Part shown: one piece after another, positions 26,318 to 36,105 of the stretch
Layout: the number at the start of each line of letters is the position of its first letter
Position numbering within the stretch: position 1 is the first letter of the stretch
Assembly (NCBI RefSeq): GCF_040610475.1
Contig: NZ_JBEXMJ010000011.1
Location: forward strand, 213,533-277,532
Source: Actinopolymorpha sp. NPDC004070
Lineage (GTDB): Bacteria > Actinomycetota > Actinomycetes > Propionibacteriales > Actinopolymorphaceae
DNA length: 64,000 bases
Reading direction: 5' to 3'
Position numbers and translations under genes: made by a program
The notes under the pieces: model-generated
What the model was told of the DNA's origin: nothing
The model's database searches: none
Seen by the model: the letters and a program-made list of their open reading frames with translations, nothing else

Positions 26318-28971
26318 CGCGCACAGCCTGCCGGCAACGGCACCGACGTCCCGATCGGCGCGGACAGCCGACGGCACCGGGACGAACCACCGATCGCCGC
26401 GCCGGACAGCCGGATCTCCCCGGCGGCAGCGTCGACCTCCATGTCGAGCGTCCTGCCCCGGAAGGTCAGCCCGGAGACGCCTCCGTCCACCTCGTCCGAC
26501 ATGCGAAGGAACACCGGCGTCCCCTCATCGGCACGGTAGCCGTTGCGCAGCCACACGAAGTCGACGAGGTTCACCGCGCCGAACATCGACGGACGGACAC
26601 CGGTGCCGACCGGTCCGCCCGGTGGGTCGTCGTACACCTCGGCGAACGAACCGGCCCGGACGATGTCGCGGACGTTCGCCTGGACGAACACGTCCGCCTC
26701 CGTCGTCATCCCGTTGTCCAGCAGGCCGTACGTCGTGAAGGTGACGTCGGGAGCCTTCACGTCGGGAAAGCCGAAGCCTGCCAGGGTCGCCTCCGGCGAG
26801 AAGGCGGCACGGAACCGGCTCGCCAGCAGGTCCCGTTGCCGAGCGGTCAGCTCCGGCAGATGCAGGCCGGTGCACACCCACAGCGTGTTGCCCGGGCTGT
26901 CGGCGTGACTGCCCTCGACGTAGTGGTACTGCAGTGTGGGCGAGGGCCCGCCGGCCGGGAAGAACCAGTTCCCGTAGTCGCGCGTCAACCCCTCTTTGCG
27001 GGTACGCCAGAAGGCCACGTCGCCGGTCTCACCGACCACGGTCGCGATGCGCTCGGCGTAGCCGAAGTCGACGATCAGGGACACGACGAACTCCGCGTCG
27101 CGCTCGTCCGGGATGTCGTGGTCGCCGAAGATCCACCGCGGATTGTCCTGTGCCCACAGCAGATACCGGCGCAGGTCGGCATAGATCCCGGCCAGGCGAG
27201 CGCGGTCCCCGGTCACGGCGTACAGCATCCACGCGGTCTGCGCCTTGCGGCTGGGCAGACTCTCTCCGCCGAGTTTGCCGTCGGCGTCCACCAGCGACAT
27301 CAGTCCCTCGAACGACGCCCAGGCGACGTCGGGCCGGAGGTAGCCGAGGTACTGGATGCCGAGCAGGCTGTCCCAGCTGGCCGACGGCCGGGCGCCATCG
27401 GCTCCGTAGTTCCACATCGACGGCTTGCCGGTGGCGACCTGTGGGTGGTGGTAGCCGACCTCGGGCGCCTCCGGCAGGGTGTTGGCGGCGAGGAAGTGCC
27501 AGGCCCGGTAGTAGGTCGCGGCCACGTCGTCCGGGCTGATCCCGAAGGCCGGTACGCCGGGCAGGGTGAAGTCGCGCGGCCGCGGGACCCGGGCGAGCTC
27601 GGCGTCCCAGTACGCCGTCCAGCGGGCGTGGTCCCTGTCCGCCGCGTCCGGCCGGGCCGCGTCAAGCGCGCGTTGCGCCGAGCGCGCCGAGCCCTCACCG
27701 GCGTAGGCGAAACCGACTCCGATGGTGAGGTCCCGCGCCGGAACCGCCACGCCCCAGCAACCACTCGGCGGCGGCCCGCCGAGTTCGGGTCCGCCGGCCC
27801 GCAGGTCCGTCTCGTTGGCGTAGTAGCGCACCCGAGCACCGCGCCCGACCGTGACGGAGTAGCTGAACGCCTCGCCGCGTACCGTCAGCACGCCGCGCCC
27901 GTCGAGAGCGGCATCCCCCGTGAATCGTCCGGCCAGCATCAGCGCACGACCGTCGCCGGCGACGTCGCGCACAGCCAGCACCCGGGTGAGACTCGTCGCG
28001 TCGTGGAACTGGTCCCGCCCCTGCACGCTGCCGCCGGAGGCGTAGTCCGCGGAGAACTCCAGTGCCTGTGGGCGCCACGTGGTGGAGAAGTCGTTCGCGG
28101 GTTCGAGCCACGACGTCGGCTCTTCCTGCACGGTGATCCGGTCCACGACCAGCGGTGCGTTCTTCTGGACGACGAACAGCCGCAGCGTGAAGGTCCTCGT
28201 GCCCGACCAGCCGGTGATCCTGCGCAGGTCGTAGGAGAACGCGCCGGTCGCGGTCGTGTCCCCCTGCAACACCGTGTCGACCGGTGCACCACCCTCGTTC
28301 ACCTTCAGCGCCCAGGCACCGGCGACACTCGTCACGTCCACCGTCACGACCGGGTACGCGTCGACGTCCACGGTCAGCGTCCTCGACAACGCGCCCCACG
28401 GGTTGGGTGCCGCGTCCGGGAGCGTCATCGTCAACCGGGAGTTGGCGACGGTGGCCTCGACTCCCGGTTCTGCGCTCCACCGCGGTGAGAGGTCGTCGAA
28501 GTCGTCGGCGAACACGGTGGCAGGCGGCTTCGGGTCCGGCTCACCGGCTGGGCGCACGTACAGGCTCAGCAACGAGGGCACCCGGACTGCCTGGTTGTGG
28601 GCGTAGTAGCCGACCGACAGCGGGAGTTCGGGCCCGCTGTTCTGCTCCACCTCACTGCTTGCCTGGTTGAAGTCGTACGGGTTGACGACGATCCGGCTCA
28701 TCGGCACCGACAGCCAGCGGGGTTGCCCCGGCCCCGACACCGCCAGCAGCTCGGTCCTGGGCGGCGGTGGCTTGGCGGCCGCCACCGGTGCGGCGTTCGC
28801 GGTCGCGGCGGTGGCGGCAACCGCCTGGCCCCGCGTGCCACCGACCAGCGTCGTCAGGCCCAGCCCTGCGACACCTGCGAGCACCCGGCGCCGCGTGGGG
28901 CCGTCGGTGTGAAACCTGCCGGCCGAGCCGTCGTCGGTGAGCACGAGACCAGACCCTAACCACGCATGCAC
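26314..28971 (-). CDS. Tat-exported glycoside hydrolase-like protein with alpha/alpha-barrel domain
   Basis: About 885 residues. The N-terminus has a Tat signal (TRRRVLAGVAG then a hydrophobic stretch and Ala-rich cleavage region). Residues about 150-310 look like a beta-sandwich module, and about 480-800 form a helical toroid with motifs such as PSMWNYGADGARPSASWDS, FGDHDIPDERDAEF and EGSHADSPGNTLW, as in six-hairpin glycosidases (GH63/GH37-like). The catalytic acids cannot be assigned with confidence. Both candidate starts are GTG (28971 and 28944) with weak ribosome sites. Divergent from a sugar-porter gene 222 bases away, suggesting that sugar released outside the cell is imported by it. 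Confidence 0.75.
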   Translation of the reverse strand: MHAWLGSGLVLTDDGSAGRFHTDGPTRRRVLAGVAGLGLTTLVGGTRGQAVAATAATANAAPVAAAKPPPPRTELLAVSGPGQPRWLSVPMSRIVVNPYDFNQASSEVEQNSGPELPLSVGYYAHNQAVRVPSLLSLYVRPAGEPDPKPPATVFADDFDDLSPRWSAEPGVEATVANSRLTMTLPDAAPNPWGALSRTLTVDVDAYPVVTVDVTSVAGAWALKVNEGGAPVDTVLQGDTTATGAFSYDLRRITGWSGTRTFTLRLFVVQKNAPLVVDRITVQEEPTSWLEPANDFSTTWRPQALEFSADYASGGSVQGRDQFHDATSLTRVLAVRDVAGDGRALMLAGRFTGDAALDGRGVLTVRGEAFSYSVTVGRGARVRYYANETDLRAGGPELGGPPPSGCWGVAVPARDLTIGVGFAYAGEGSARSAQRALDAARPDAADRDHARWTAYWDAELARVPRPRDFTLPGVPAFGISPDDVAATYYRAWHFLAANTLPEAPEVGYHHPQVATGKPSMWNYGADGARPSASWDSLLGIQYLGYLRPDVAWASFEGLMSLVDADGKLGGESLPSRKAQTAWMLYAVTGDRARLAGIYADLRRYLLWAQDNPRWIFGDHDIPDERDAEFVVSLIVDFGYAERIATVVGETGDVAFWRTRKEGLTRDYGNWFFPAGGPSPTLQYHYVEGSHADSPGNTLWVCTGLHLPELTARQRDLLASRFRAAFSPEATLAGFGFPDVKAPDVTFTTYGLLDNGMTTEADVFVQANVRDIVRAGSFAEVYDDPPGGPVGTGVRPSMFGAVNLVDFVWLRNGYRADEGTPVFLRMSDEVDGGVSGLTFRGRTLDMEVDAAAGEIRLSGAAIGGSSRCRRLSAPIGTSVPLPAGCAR

Positions 28972-29193
28972 GCTCGGTGAATCGGCTCGTCCTGCATAGG
29001 TCAGCTCGATGTCCGATCGCCTGCACGCGAGGAGACGTGCGACAACTCCTCAGGCTGCTACATTGCCCGGCACGAAGCACCCGGCCGCCGGCCAGAATTC
29101 GGGTTGTCCGCCTTGTGTGGTTGACGTCCGCGTGCTGTGGTCGACGTGCGCCGTCGCACCAGACCGAGGTGACCGGCGCGATGGAGGTGTCCC

Positions 29194-30669
29194 ATGAGTG
29201 AGGCGACCAGTTCCAGAAGAGACGCGCTGGCCACACTGGACGACCACGTACCCACTTCCTTTTACTGGAAGTTGACCTTGCTGGCGACCGTCGGCGGCTT
29301 CCTGTTCGGTTACGATACGGCGAACATCGGTTCCATCCTGGGCTTCATTCCCTGGAAGCTGGGCGACCTCGCCACCGGTTACCTCGTGGCGGGCGCTTCA
29401 CTGGGTGCCGCGGTCGGCGCGTTCTTCGCCGGTTCACTGACCGACCGGTTCGGCCGGAAGTCGTTGCTGGTCGCCGATGCCGCCATCTACGCCGCCGGCG
29501 CACTGCTGTCCGCGTTCGCCTGGGACGTCGGCGTCCTGTTGTTCGCACGTACGCTGATCGGCCTCGCGGTCGGGGCCGACTCCGCGATCGCTACCGCCTA
29601 CATCGCTGAGTACGCACCCCGCAACCGGCGTGGCGCGCTGAGCATGCTGCAGCAGTGGATGATCACCGTCGGCATCCTCGTCTCCTACCTCATCGCGCTG
29701 GTCATCCTGAAGGCGATGCCCGGCCAGGCGACCGGGCTGGACTGGCGGCTGATCCTCGGCCTCGGCGCGGTCCCGGCCATCCTGGCACTGGTGCTGCGTA
29801 CCCAGATGCCGGAGTCGCCGCGCTGGCTGCTGCGGCAGGGCCGGGTCGACGACGCCAAGAAGGCCATCGGGCTGCTCGGCCACCAGGTGACCGACGAGCA
29901 GATGCAGGCCAGTGCCCGCCACATCCAGGCCACCGCCGGTGAACGCGAGCACGAGGCGAAGGTCCGCAACTGGACGCCCGGTGTCAAGCGCGCCTTGATA
30001 GTGGTCGTCGTCTTCTTCGTCTTCCAGCAGATCACCGGCATCAACGTGCCGTTCTACTACGGGCCGAAGATTCTCGAGCCCTACTTCGGGGGCGGCAACG
30101 CGGTCGACGCGGCCACCACCGCCGTGGGCATCACCGCGGTGATGAGTGCGGTCAACGTGATCGCCACCTACTTCGCGTTCCGGTTCATCGACCAGATCGG
30201 CCGGCGCAAGCTCGCCCTGTGGGGCTTCGCCGGCATGGGGGCCTTCATGGTGGTCGGCGCCGTCGGCAACGGCGCCCTCGCCGGGGTGGCGAAGATCGCG
30301 GTCGTGCTCATCGCGCTCGACCTGTTCATCGCGTCCTTCGCGGTCGGCGTCGGCGGCACCGGATGGCTCATCCAGGGCGAGGTGTTCCCGACCGCCGTGC
30401 GCGGCCGGGCCGCGGCGATCGGCGCCACCGCCGACTGGCTGGCCAACTTCGCGCTGATCCTGGTGTTCCCGTTGGCGGTGAGCGCCATCGGGTTGTCCTG
30501 GGTGATGGTGGCGTTCGCGGTGCTGTGCCTGCTGGCGATCGCGTTCGTCGCCGCGTACCTGCCGGAGACGAAGGAACTGTCGGTCGAGCAGATCACCGAG
30601 GTGTTCGACAAGGCAGCGTCCCACGGGGTGCTGGCCAGGCCGAAGGAGCTGCACGGCCCCAGGGAGTAA
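29194..30669 (+). CDS. sugar porter, MFS family
   Basis: A 491-residue, 12-helix sugar:H+ symporter. Family marks include GGFLFGYDTANIG near residue 35, DRFGRKS after helix 2, and PETK (LPETKELSVEQ) after helix 12. The ATG has a GGAGGTG site six bases upstream. Divergent from the Tat-exported glycosidase-like gene and followed by a strong bidirectional hairpin. The sugar is not identifiable. Confidence 0.92.
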   Translation: MSEATSSRRDALATLDDHVPTSFYWKLTLLATVGGFLFGYDTANIGSILGFIPWKLGDLATGYLVAGASLGAAVGAFFAGSLTDRFGRKSLLVADAAIYAAGALLSAFAWDVGVLLFARTLIGLAVGADSAIATAYIAEYAPRNRRGALSMLQQWMITVGILVSYLIALVILKAMPGQATGLDWRLILGLGAVPAILALVLRTQMPESPRWLLRQGRVDDAKKAIGLLGHQVTDEQMQASARHIQATAGEREHEAKVRNWTPGVKRALIVVVVFFVFQQITGINVPFYYGPKILEPYFGGGNAVDAATTAVGITAVMSAVNVIATYFAFRFIDQIGRRKLALWGFAGMGAFMVVGAVGNGALAGVAKIAVVLIALDLFIASFAVGVGGTGWLIQGEVFPTAVRGRAAAIGATADWLANFALILVFPLAVSAIGLSWVMVAFAVLCLLAIAFVAAYLPETKELSVEQITEVFDKAASHGVLARPKELHGPRE

Positions 30670-30694
30670 GCGGGCGCGAGGAAAGCGCAGCGAT

Positions 30695-30727
30695 GCGGGC
30701 CCGCCGGTCGCCAACCGGCGGGCCCGC
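30695..30727. terminator. bidirectional hairpin terminator
   Basis: A perfect 14-bp stem (GCGGGCCCGCCGGT and its complement) around a five-base loop, located between the convergent sugar porter and phospholipase C genes. There is no T-run, as is common for high-GC actinomycete terminators. Confidence 0.8.
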
Positions 30728-30733
30728 GCAACC

Positions 30734-32833
30734 TCAGGCCGTTCGCCCCGCCCGTCCGTCCTCGATCCGGCCGACGAGCCGGCGGCGGAACGTCGGGTCC
30801 TCCACCGCCTGCACCTCGACGTCGTACCACCCCTCGTCGACGGGCCACTCGACCAGCCGCCGGTGCCTGCCGGCCAGCCTCAGCGTCCGGTCGGTGTCGC
30901 CATGGTCGAGGGCCCGCAGCCGAAGGGTGACGGCTGTCCCACTGGCATTGCTCACCTGGAGGTGGATGCGGTCCTCGCCGACCGGCCCGGCGACCCGGAC
31001 GTCGACCCCGGCGGCCGTACCGGCGACCGTCCCGGCGAGTTCGTACCAGAACCTGTTCGGCCCCTGCACGCCGAGCCGGTACCGCCCGCCGGACACCTGC
31101 ACCCGTTCGACGTGGCTCCCGTGCACGTCGAGGTGGAGCGGGTCGGCGAACTCCCCGGCGTACGGATAGATCGCGAAGTGCGCCGAGGCCGGTCCGTCGT
31201 TGCTGAGAGTCAGCGCGAGCCGGCCACCCCGCTCGAGCCGGGTGCGTACGGCGGGGCGGTAGGGCAGGGCGCGCGCCGGACGGTGGCCGGGCTCCTGCGG
31301 CGGCACCGACTGGTCCGTTGGCGCCTGCGGGTGCCAGCGGTCGATCGGGGCGGGCACCGGCCCGGGACTGCCGAGCCGGGGCGCCCGGCCCCGCCGGTCG
31401 AAGTCGAACGCCGAGGTGAGGTCGCCGCAGACCGTGCGGCGCCAGCTGCTGATGTTGGGCTCCCGTACGCCGGTCCAGCGTTCGAGGAACCGGAGCACCG
31501 ACGTGTGGTCGAAGACCCGTGAGTCGACGTGTCCACCGATCGTCCAGGGCGAGACCACCGTCATCGGCACCCGCGGACCGAGCCCGATCGGCTGACCGTC
31601 GTACCAGTCGTCGCCGTTGCCGGACGCCGGACGCGGCGGCACCGGCGGCGGCACGTGGTCGAAGTACCCGTCGTTCTCGTCGAAGTTCACCAACAGCACC
31701 GTCCCGGACCACGTGTCCACATCGGCGGCGAGCGCGTCCAGCACGTCGTGGATCAGGTTGGCGCTGCCCACCGGGGTCGAGGATCCGGGGTGCTCGGAGT
31801 CCACCGCCGACGGCACCAGCCAGCTCACCTTCGGCAGCCTGCCGGCGGCGATGTCGGCGCGCAGCCGGGGCACCAGGCTCTCCGGCTCGCTGCGGTAGAG
31901 CGCCCGGTCGAACAGGCTGCGCTCGGCCGCGGACAGTCCCGCCCGCCCGGCGGCCAACTGGTCCAGCAGCTTGCGCCGCTCGGCCTCGGGCCGGTCGAAC
32001 AACGCGGAGTACAGCTCCTCGGTGGTACGGAACTTCTCCTCCACCGCCGTCAGCGCCTTCGTACCCACCTGCTTGAACCGGCGGAAGTACTCCACCGCGT
32101 TGTCGGTGAAGTTGTCCCACTCCTGGTAGATCTGCCACGAGATGCCCGCGGCCTCCAGGCGCTCGGGGTACGTCGTCCACTCATAGCCCGGGTGGTCGTA
32201 GTCGTACGCCGCGTTGGTGACCGCTCGCTGCGTGGTGCCGGGCTCGTAGCCGACCGTGCCGCTCCACAGGTAGTTGCGGTTCGGGTTCGTGGAGCCGAAC
32301 ACCGAACAGTGGTAGGCGTCGCAGAAGGTGAAGGTGTCCGCGAGCTCGTACTGCAGCGGGATGTCGCGCCGCTCGTAGTACGCCATGGTCGCCTCGGTCT
32401 TCGCCGCCACCCAGTCGTCGTACCAGCCGCGCGCCCAGGCCTTGGTGCTCCCCGGCCAGCTGTGGTCCAGAGCACCGAGGTACTGGATGTCGGAGGGGTC
32501 GCGGTGCGCTCGTTCGGCGCCCTCGCGGACAGAGAACGGCAGCACCTCTCCGCCGCCGGGTCGCGGCTGGTACGCCACCGGTCGCCCGCTCGGCAACAGC
32601 AACGGCGTGCGGTCGCCGTACCCCCGGACTCCGCGCATCGTGCCGAAGTAGTGGTCGAAGGAACGGTTCTCCTGCATGAGCACGACGACGTGCTCGACGG
32701 CCTTCAGTCCACCCGGCCGCATCGGCGCGGCCATCGCACGATGCAGGGACGGTGGCAGCACGGACGCGAGTCCCGCTCCGGCCGCGGTGGCCGCGGCCGA
32801 GCCGAGCAGGCGGCGACGAGAGAGTTGGGTCAC
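30734..32833 (-). CDS. Tat-exported non-hemolytic phospholipase C
   Basis: A 699-residue secreted phosphoesterase of the acid phosphatase/phospholipase C family. It begins with a Tat signal (SRRRLLGSAAATAAGAGL). The metal-binding catalytic domain follows, with HVVVLMQENRSFDHYFG near residue 50 and NFDENDGYFDHVPPP near 375. The C-terminal 200 residues match the beta-rich repeats usual in this family. It should hydrolyse phosphatidylcholine or related phosphodiesters outside the cell. I chose the GTG at 32833, which starts five codons before the twin arginines; the frame is open to 33061 but reads as non-coding there. Confidence 0.9.
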   Translation of the reverse strand: MTQLSRRRLLGSAAATAAGAGLASVLPPSLHRAMAAPMRPGGLKAVEHVVVLMQENRSFDHYFGTMRGVRGYGDRTPLLLPSGRPVAYQPRPGGGEVLPFSVREGAERAHRDPSDIQYLGALDHSWPGSTKAWARGWYDDWVAAKTEATMAYYERRDIPLQYELADTFTFCDAYHCSVFGSTNPNRNYLWSGTVGYEPGTTQRAVTNAAYDYDHPGYEWTTYPERLEAAGISWQIYQEWDNFTDNAVEYFRRFKQVGTKALTAVEEKFRTTEELYSALFDRPEAERRKLLDQLAAGRAGLSAAERSLFDRALYRSEPESLVPRLRADIAAGRLPKVSWLVPSAVDSEHPGSSTPVGSANLIHDVLDALAADVDTWSGTVLLVNFDENDGYFDHVPPPVPPRPASGNGDDWYDGQPIGLGPRVPMTVVSPWTIGGHVDSRVFDHTSVLRFLERWTGVREPNISSWRRTVCGDLTSAFDFDRRGRAPRLGSPGPVPAPIDRWHPQAPTDQSVPPQEPGHRPARALPYRPAVRTRLERGGRLALTLSNDGPASAHFAIYPYAGEFADPLHLDVHGSHVERVQVSGGRYRLGVQGPNRFWYELAGTVAGTAAGVDVRVAGPVGEDRIHLQVSNASGTAVTLRLRALDHGDTDRTLRLAGRHRRLVEWPVDEGWYDVEVQAVEDPTFRRRLVGRIEDGRAGRTA

Positions 32834-33084
32834 GTACGCAGTGTCGTCGCGGTGGGTGCACCTGTCTCCAACGGCGACCGATCCCGCGGTGGCCGGTTGG
32901 TGACGTCCCGGGATCGCGGGACGAACAAACGCGTTGCGGTCCGCGCACGTGCGGTCGTAGCGTCGTACGCGCCGACCCCGTCGGATGGAGCGACGCAGGA
33001 CCTCGGTCCTGGTGTGAAGTTCGGCGGGGCGGCCTTTCTGCCTCTCGTCCCCGGACGTCATCTCGACGTCATCCGGAGGAAGCC

Positions 33085-33627
33085 ATGGACACTCCCCGGG
33101 ATCGGCTGGCCCACCTGGATCGCGCCGGCCTCCTCGAGGCGGTCAGCGACCCCGACCCGGCGATGCGTTACTGGGCCTGCCGGTTGCTCGACCACCACGA
33201 GCTCGACACCACCGTCGCCAACCGCATGCTGGCCGCGGCCGAGGACAGGAACAAGAAGGTCCGCCAGGCGGCGCTGCACACCCTTGCCTGCGAGGCCTGC
33301 AAGCCCGACGACTCCGCCTGCTTCCCGATCGACGTCGTGGGCGTCGTCCTGGAGAAGCTCCGCAGCGACCGGAGCCTGCGGGTCCGCCGGGCCGCTGCCG
33401 GACTGATGATGTGGAAGAACCCGATGGAGCCGCGCATCCTCAGGGCGTTCCGCCGAGTGCTCCGGGACGAGACGGACCCGGTGCTGCGTTCCAAGGCCGA
33501 GAAGGCGCTGTACTTCTCCTCGGCGCGCCGCAGCCCGGACGGGTCGAGCCGGCAGGTGCAGACGCGGCCGGTGGCCCGCAATGCGTCTTGCCAGAAGAGT
33601 GGCGGCTCGAACGTGTGTTCGATATAG
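33085..33627 (+). CDS. HEAT-repeat-like small protein
   Basis: A 180-residue helical protein with two or three degenerate HEAT-type repeats (DPDPAMRYWACRLLDHHE, NKKVRQAALHTLACEAC, SLRVRRAAAGLMMWKN). The C-terminal 30 residues are basic and low in structure. Such repeats bind other proteins; no specific function can be named. The ATG follows a GGAGGAAGCC ribosome site. Upstream it faces the phospholipase C gene, with about 250 bases between. Confidence 0.75.
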   Translation: MDTPRDRLAHLDRAGLLEAVSDPDPAMRYWACRLLDHHELDTTVANRMLAAAEDRNKKVRQAALHTLACEACKPDDSACFPIDVVGVVLEKLRSDRSLRVRRAAAGLMMWKNPMEPRILRAFRRVLRDETDPVLRSKAEKALYFSSARRSPDGSSRQVQTRPVARNASCQKSGGSNVCSI

Positions 33628-33697
33628 TCGGCGTCACCAGCGCCTGTAACTACCCGGGGAGGGTCGGCAACGGTGTAGGCGAGGTGCTGGAGCCGGC

Positions 33698-33723
33698 CGG
33701 GCCCATCCTCTAGGGTGGGCCCG
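33698..33723. terminator. hairpin between HEAT-like and AraC genes
   Basis: A stem of GGGCCCA with its complement, extended by near-pairs through CCTCTAGG. There is no T-run. It probably ends the HEAT-like transcript. Confidence 0.5.
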
Positions 33724-33732
33724 CCGGTCCGG

Positions 33733-33759
33733 CTGTCAGCACTGTCAGCACTGTCAGCA
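33733..33759. repeat. three 9-bp direct repeats
   Basis: Three perfect copies of CTGTCAGCA in tandem, 45 to 70 bases before the AraC-type gene. Their position in the leader suggests either replication slippage or an AraC-type direct-repeat binding site. Confidence 0.8.
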
Positions 33760-33802
33760 GAGGAAACGACGGCGTTCACACGCAGTACGGCGGTGCGAGG
33801 CG

Positions 33803-34618
33803 ATGCACGAGGTCGCGGTCAAGGCGGCACGCTTCCTCGCCGAGCATGCCACCGAGCCGATCCACCTGGGCGACGTCGCCGACCACGTGGGCTACAGCCC
33901 GTTCCACCTCTCCCGGATCTTCGAACGCCACCTCGGCCTCCCACCGGGCCAGTTCCTCGGTGCGCACCGGTTCCAGCACGCCAAGCGGCTGCTGCTCGAC
34001 AGCGAGGAACGCGTCATCGACGTCTGCTTCGCGGTCGGCTTCACCTCCGTGGGCACGTTCACCAGCAGGTTCGCGGCCTCCGTCGGCGTCGGACCGCGCG
34101 AGTTCCGGCGGATCCCGGAGGCACTCGCGGACGGACCGCCGCGGCCGGTGAGCCGGCCAGGCGGTGATCCGCACGGCGGCGTGGTCGCCGGAGTCGCCCA
34201 GCTCAGCCCCGCCGCCGTGGCCGCGCTGGGCGGTTCCGCCGCCGTCTACGTCGGCGTGTTCACCCGGCGTGCCCCACGCGGCACGCCGGTGAGTGGCGCC
34301 CTGCTCGACGACGGTGGCTCCTTCGTCCTCACCGGTGTCCCACCGGGCAGCTACTGGCTGCTCGCCGCCGCACTGCCCGGGCGCGCCGACCCGCTGGGGC
34401 AGCTCCTCCCCGAGTGCGGTGTCAGCGGTCACTCGCCGTGGCCGGTGCGAGTGACGCCGAGCGCGCCGCCGATCCACCGCGACGTCCACCTCGACCTCAC
34501 GCCGTCCTGGTCCGCGCCTGTCGTCGTGGCGCTACCGCCACTGGCCTGCGGAAGCGCAAGATTGGAGAAGACGGCGGCCGGTCGGACCGCTAGCTTGACC
34601 TCGGGGCACGCAGGGTAG
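33803..34618 (+). CDS. AraC-family regulator with extra C-terminal domain
   Basis: A 271-residue protein with both AraC helix-turn-helix units at the very N-terminus ([17 protein letters not shown] and [17 protein letters not shown]). Most AraC proteins have a ligand domain before the DNA-binding unit; here about 150 residues follow it. That part contains [22 protein letters not shown], similar to the carboxypeptidase-regulatory-like beta sandwich. The ligand is unknown. It precedes the propeller-MoaD gene pair on the same strand by 38 bases and may control it. Confidence 0.85.
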   Translation: MHEVAVKAARFLAEHATEPIHLGDVADHVGYSPFHLSRIFERHLGLPPGQFLGAHRFQHAKRLLLDSEERVIDVCFAVGFTSVGTFTSRFAASVGVGPREFRRIPEALADGPPRPVSRPGGDPHGGVVAGVAQLSPAAVAALGGSAAVYVGVFTRRAPRGTPVSGALLDDGGSFVLTGVPPGSYWLLAAALPGRADPLGQLLPECGVSGHSPWPVRVTPSAPPIHRDVHLDLTPSWSAPVVVALPPLACGSARLEKTAAGRTASLTSGHAG

Positions 34619-34656
34619 ACAGCTGCGCGGCGCGGGCCGCGACGAAGGAGCACACA

Positions 34657-35772
34657 GTGAGCGGCGTACGCGTTCTGGTCGGCACCCGCAAGGGCGCCTT
34701 CATCCTCACCTCCGACGGCCGGCGCCAGGACTGGAACGTCGACGGACCACACTTCCCCGGCTGGGAGGTCTACCACGTGAAGGGGTCGCCGGCCGATCCC
34801 GACCGCCTGTACGCCGCGCAGTCCGGAGGCTGGTTCGGTCAGGTGATGCAGCGCTCCGACGACGGCGGAAAGACCTGGCAGCCGGTCGGCAACGACTTCA
34901 GTTACGACGGCACTCCCGGAACCCACCAGTGGTACGACGGCACCCCGCACCCCTGGGAGTTCGCCCGGGTGTGGCACCTGGAGCCCTCGGCGAGCGACCC
35001 CGACACCGTCTACGCCGGAGTCGAGGACGCCGCGTTGTTCCGTACCACCGACGGCGGCCAGTCCTGGGCCGAGGTGCCCGGCCTGCGCAACCACGGGTCC
35101 GGGTCCCACTGGCAGCCCGGCGCCGGCGGCATGTGCCTGCACACGATCCTGCTCCACCCCACCGACCCCGAGCGGATCTTCGTCGCCATCTCCGCCGCCG
35201 GGGCGTTCCGCACCGACGACGGTGGCAAGAGCTGGCAGCCGATCAACCGCGGCCTGAAGTCCGAGGGCATCCCCGACCCGAATGCCGAGGTCGGCCACTG
35301 CGTCCACCGCCTCACGATGCACCCGTCCCGCCCGGACGTGCTGTACATGCAGAAGCACTGGGACGTCATGCGCAGCGACGACGCCGGCGACTCGTGGTAC
35401 GAGATCAGCGGCAACCTGCCCACCGACTTCGGCTTCCCGATCGACGTCCACGCGCACGAGCCGGAGACCGTCTACGTCGTCCCGATCACCAGCGACTCCC
35501 ACCACTTCCCGCCCGAGGGGAAGCTGCGCGTCTACCGCAGCCGCACCGGCGGCAACGACTGGGAGCCGCTGACGAAGGGGCTCCCGCAGAGCCACTGCTA
35601 CGTCAACGTGCTGCGCGACGCGATGGCGGTCGACTCGCTGGACTCCTGCGGTGTCTACTTCGGTACGACCGGCGGCCAGGTCTACGCCTCCGCCGACGCC
35701 GGCGACTCCTGGGCACCGATCGTGCGCGATCTGCCGGCGGTCCTGTCCGTCGAAGTCCAGACGCTGCCATGA
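34657..35772 (+). CDS. beta-propeller protein with BNR/Asp-box repeats (sialidase-like fold)
   Basis: A 371-residue cytoplasmic protein without signal peptide. Six Asp-box motifs (S/T-x-D-x-G-x-x-W type) occur near residues 67, 130, 186, 240, 295 and 345, e.g. [16 protein letters not shown] and TDDGGKSW, indicating a six-bladed propeller. The Arg triad and other catalytic marks of true sialidases are not evident, so it may be a binding scaffold. The GTG start follows a GAAGGAG site. Its stop overlaps the ATG of the MoaD-like gene by four bases (ATGA), which ties the two functions together. Confidence 0.85.
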   Translation: MSGVRVLVGTRKGAFILTSDGRRQDWNVDGPHFPGWEVYHVKGSPADPDRLYAAQSGGWFGQVMQRSDDGGKTWQPVGNDFSYDGTPGTHQWYDGTPHPWEFARVWHLEPSASDPDTVYAGVEDAALFRTTDGGQSWAEVPGLRNHGSGSHWQPGAGGMCLHTILLHPTDPERIFVAISAAGAFRTDDGGKSWQPINRGLKSEGIPDPNAEVGHCVHRLTMHPSRPDVLYMQKHWDVMRSDDAGDSWYEISGNLPTDFGFPIDVHAHEPETVYVVPITSDSHHFPPEGKLRVYRSRTGGNDWEPLTKGLPQSHCYVNVLRDAMAVDSLDSCGVYFGTTGGQVYASADAGDSWAPIVRDLPAVLSVEVQTLP

Positions 35773-36065
35773 TCCGGGTCGTGCTCCCCGCGCACCTGCG
35801 CAGCCTGTCGGGGGCCGACCGCGAGGTGCGGCTGGAGGTGCCCGGCGAGCCGACCCAGGCGCTGGTGCTGGACGCTCTGGAGGCCCGCTATCCGATGCTG
35901 CGGGGCACGATCCGCGACCCGAAGACTCGCCGGCGGCGGGCGTTCGTCCGGTTCTTCGCGTGCCAGCAGGACCTCTCCCACGACGATCCCGACAAGCCGC
36001 TGCCCGGCGAGGTGGCCGATGGCACCGAGCCGTTCCTGGTGGTCGGCGCCATGGCGGGCGGCTGA
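35769..36065 (+). CDS. MoaD/ThiS-family ubiquitin-like protein ending in Gly-Gly
   Basis: A 98-residue protein of the beta-grasp sulfur-carrier family, beginning [20 protein letters not shown] and ending GAMAGG. The terminal Gly-Gly is the residue pair activated by E1-like adenylation in MoaD, ThiS and related carriers. No moaE, thiG or E1-like gene is next to it; instead it is translationally coupled to a six-bladed propeller protein. Possible roles are sulfur transfer for cofactor or metabolite synthesis, or protein tagging. The molybdopterin role is possible but not indicated by the neighbours. Confidence 0.85.
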   Translation: MIRVVLPAHLRSLSGADREVRLEVPGEPTQALVLDALEARYPMLRGTIRDPKTRRRRAFVRFFACQQDLSHDDPDKPLPGEVADGTEPFLVVGAMAGG

Positions 36066-36105
36066 GCGGCAGTTCAGCCGGCCGCCCGGCGGGCTGGTCC
36101 GTCGG

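Noticed and set aside
30168..32180. A 670-codon minus-strand frame across the sugar porter and phospholipase genes
   Set aside because: The reading lacks motifs and spans a strong bidirectional terminator at 30695-30727.
34657..35772. A genuine sialidase
   Set aside because: Asp boxes occur in many propellers; the arginine triad, catalytic Tyr/Glu pair and signal peptide are not evident.
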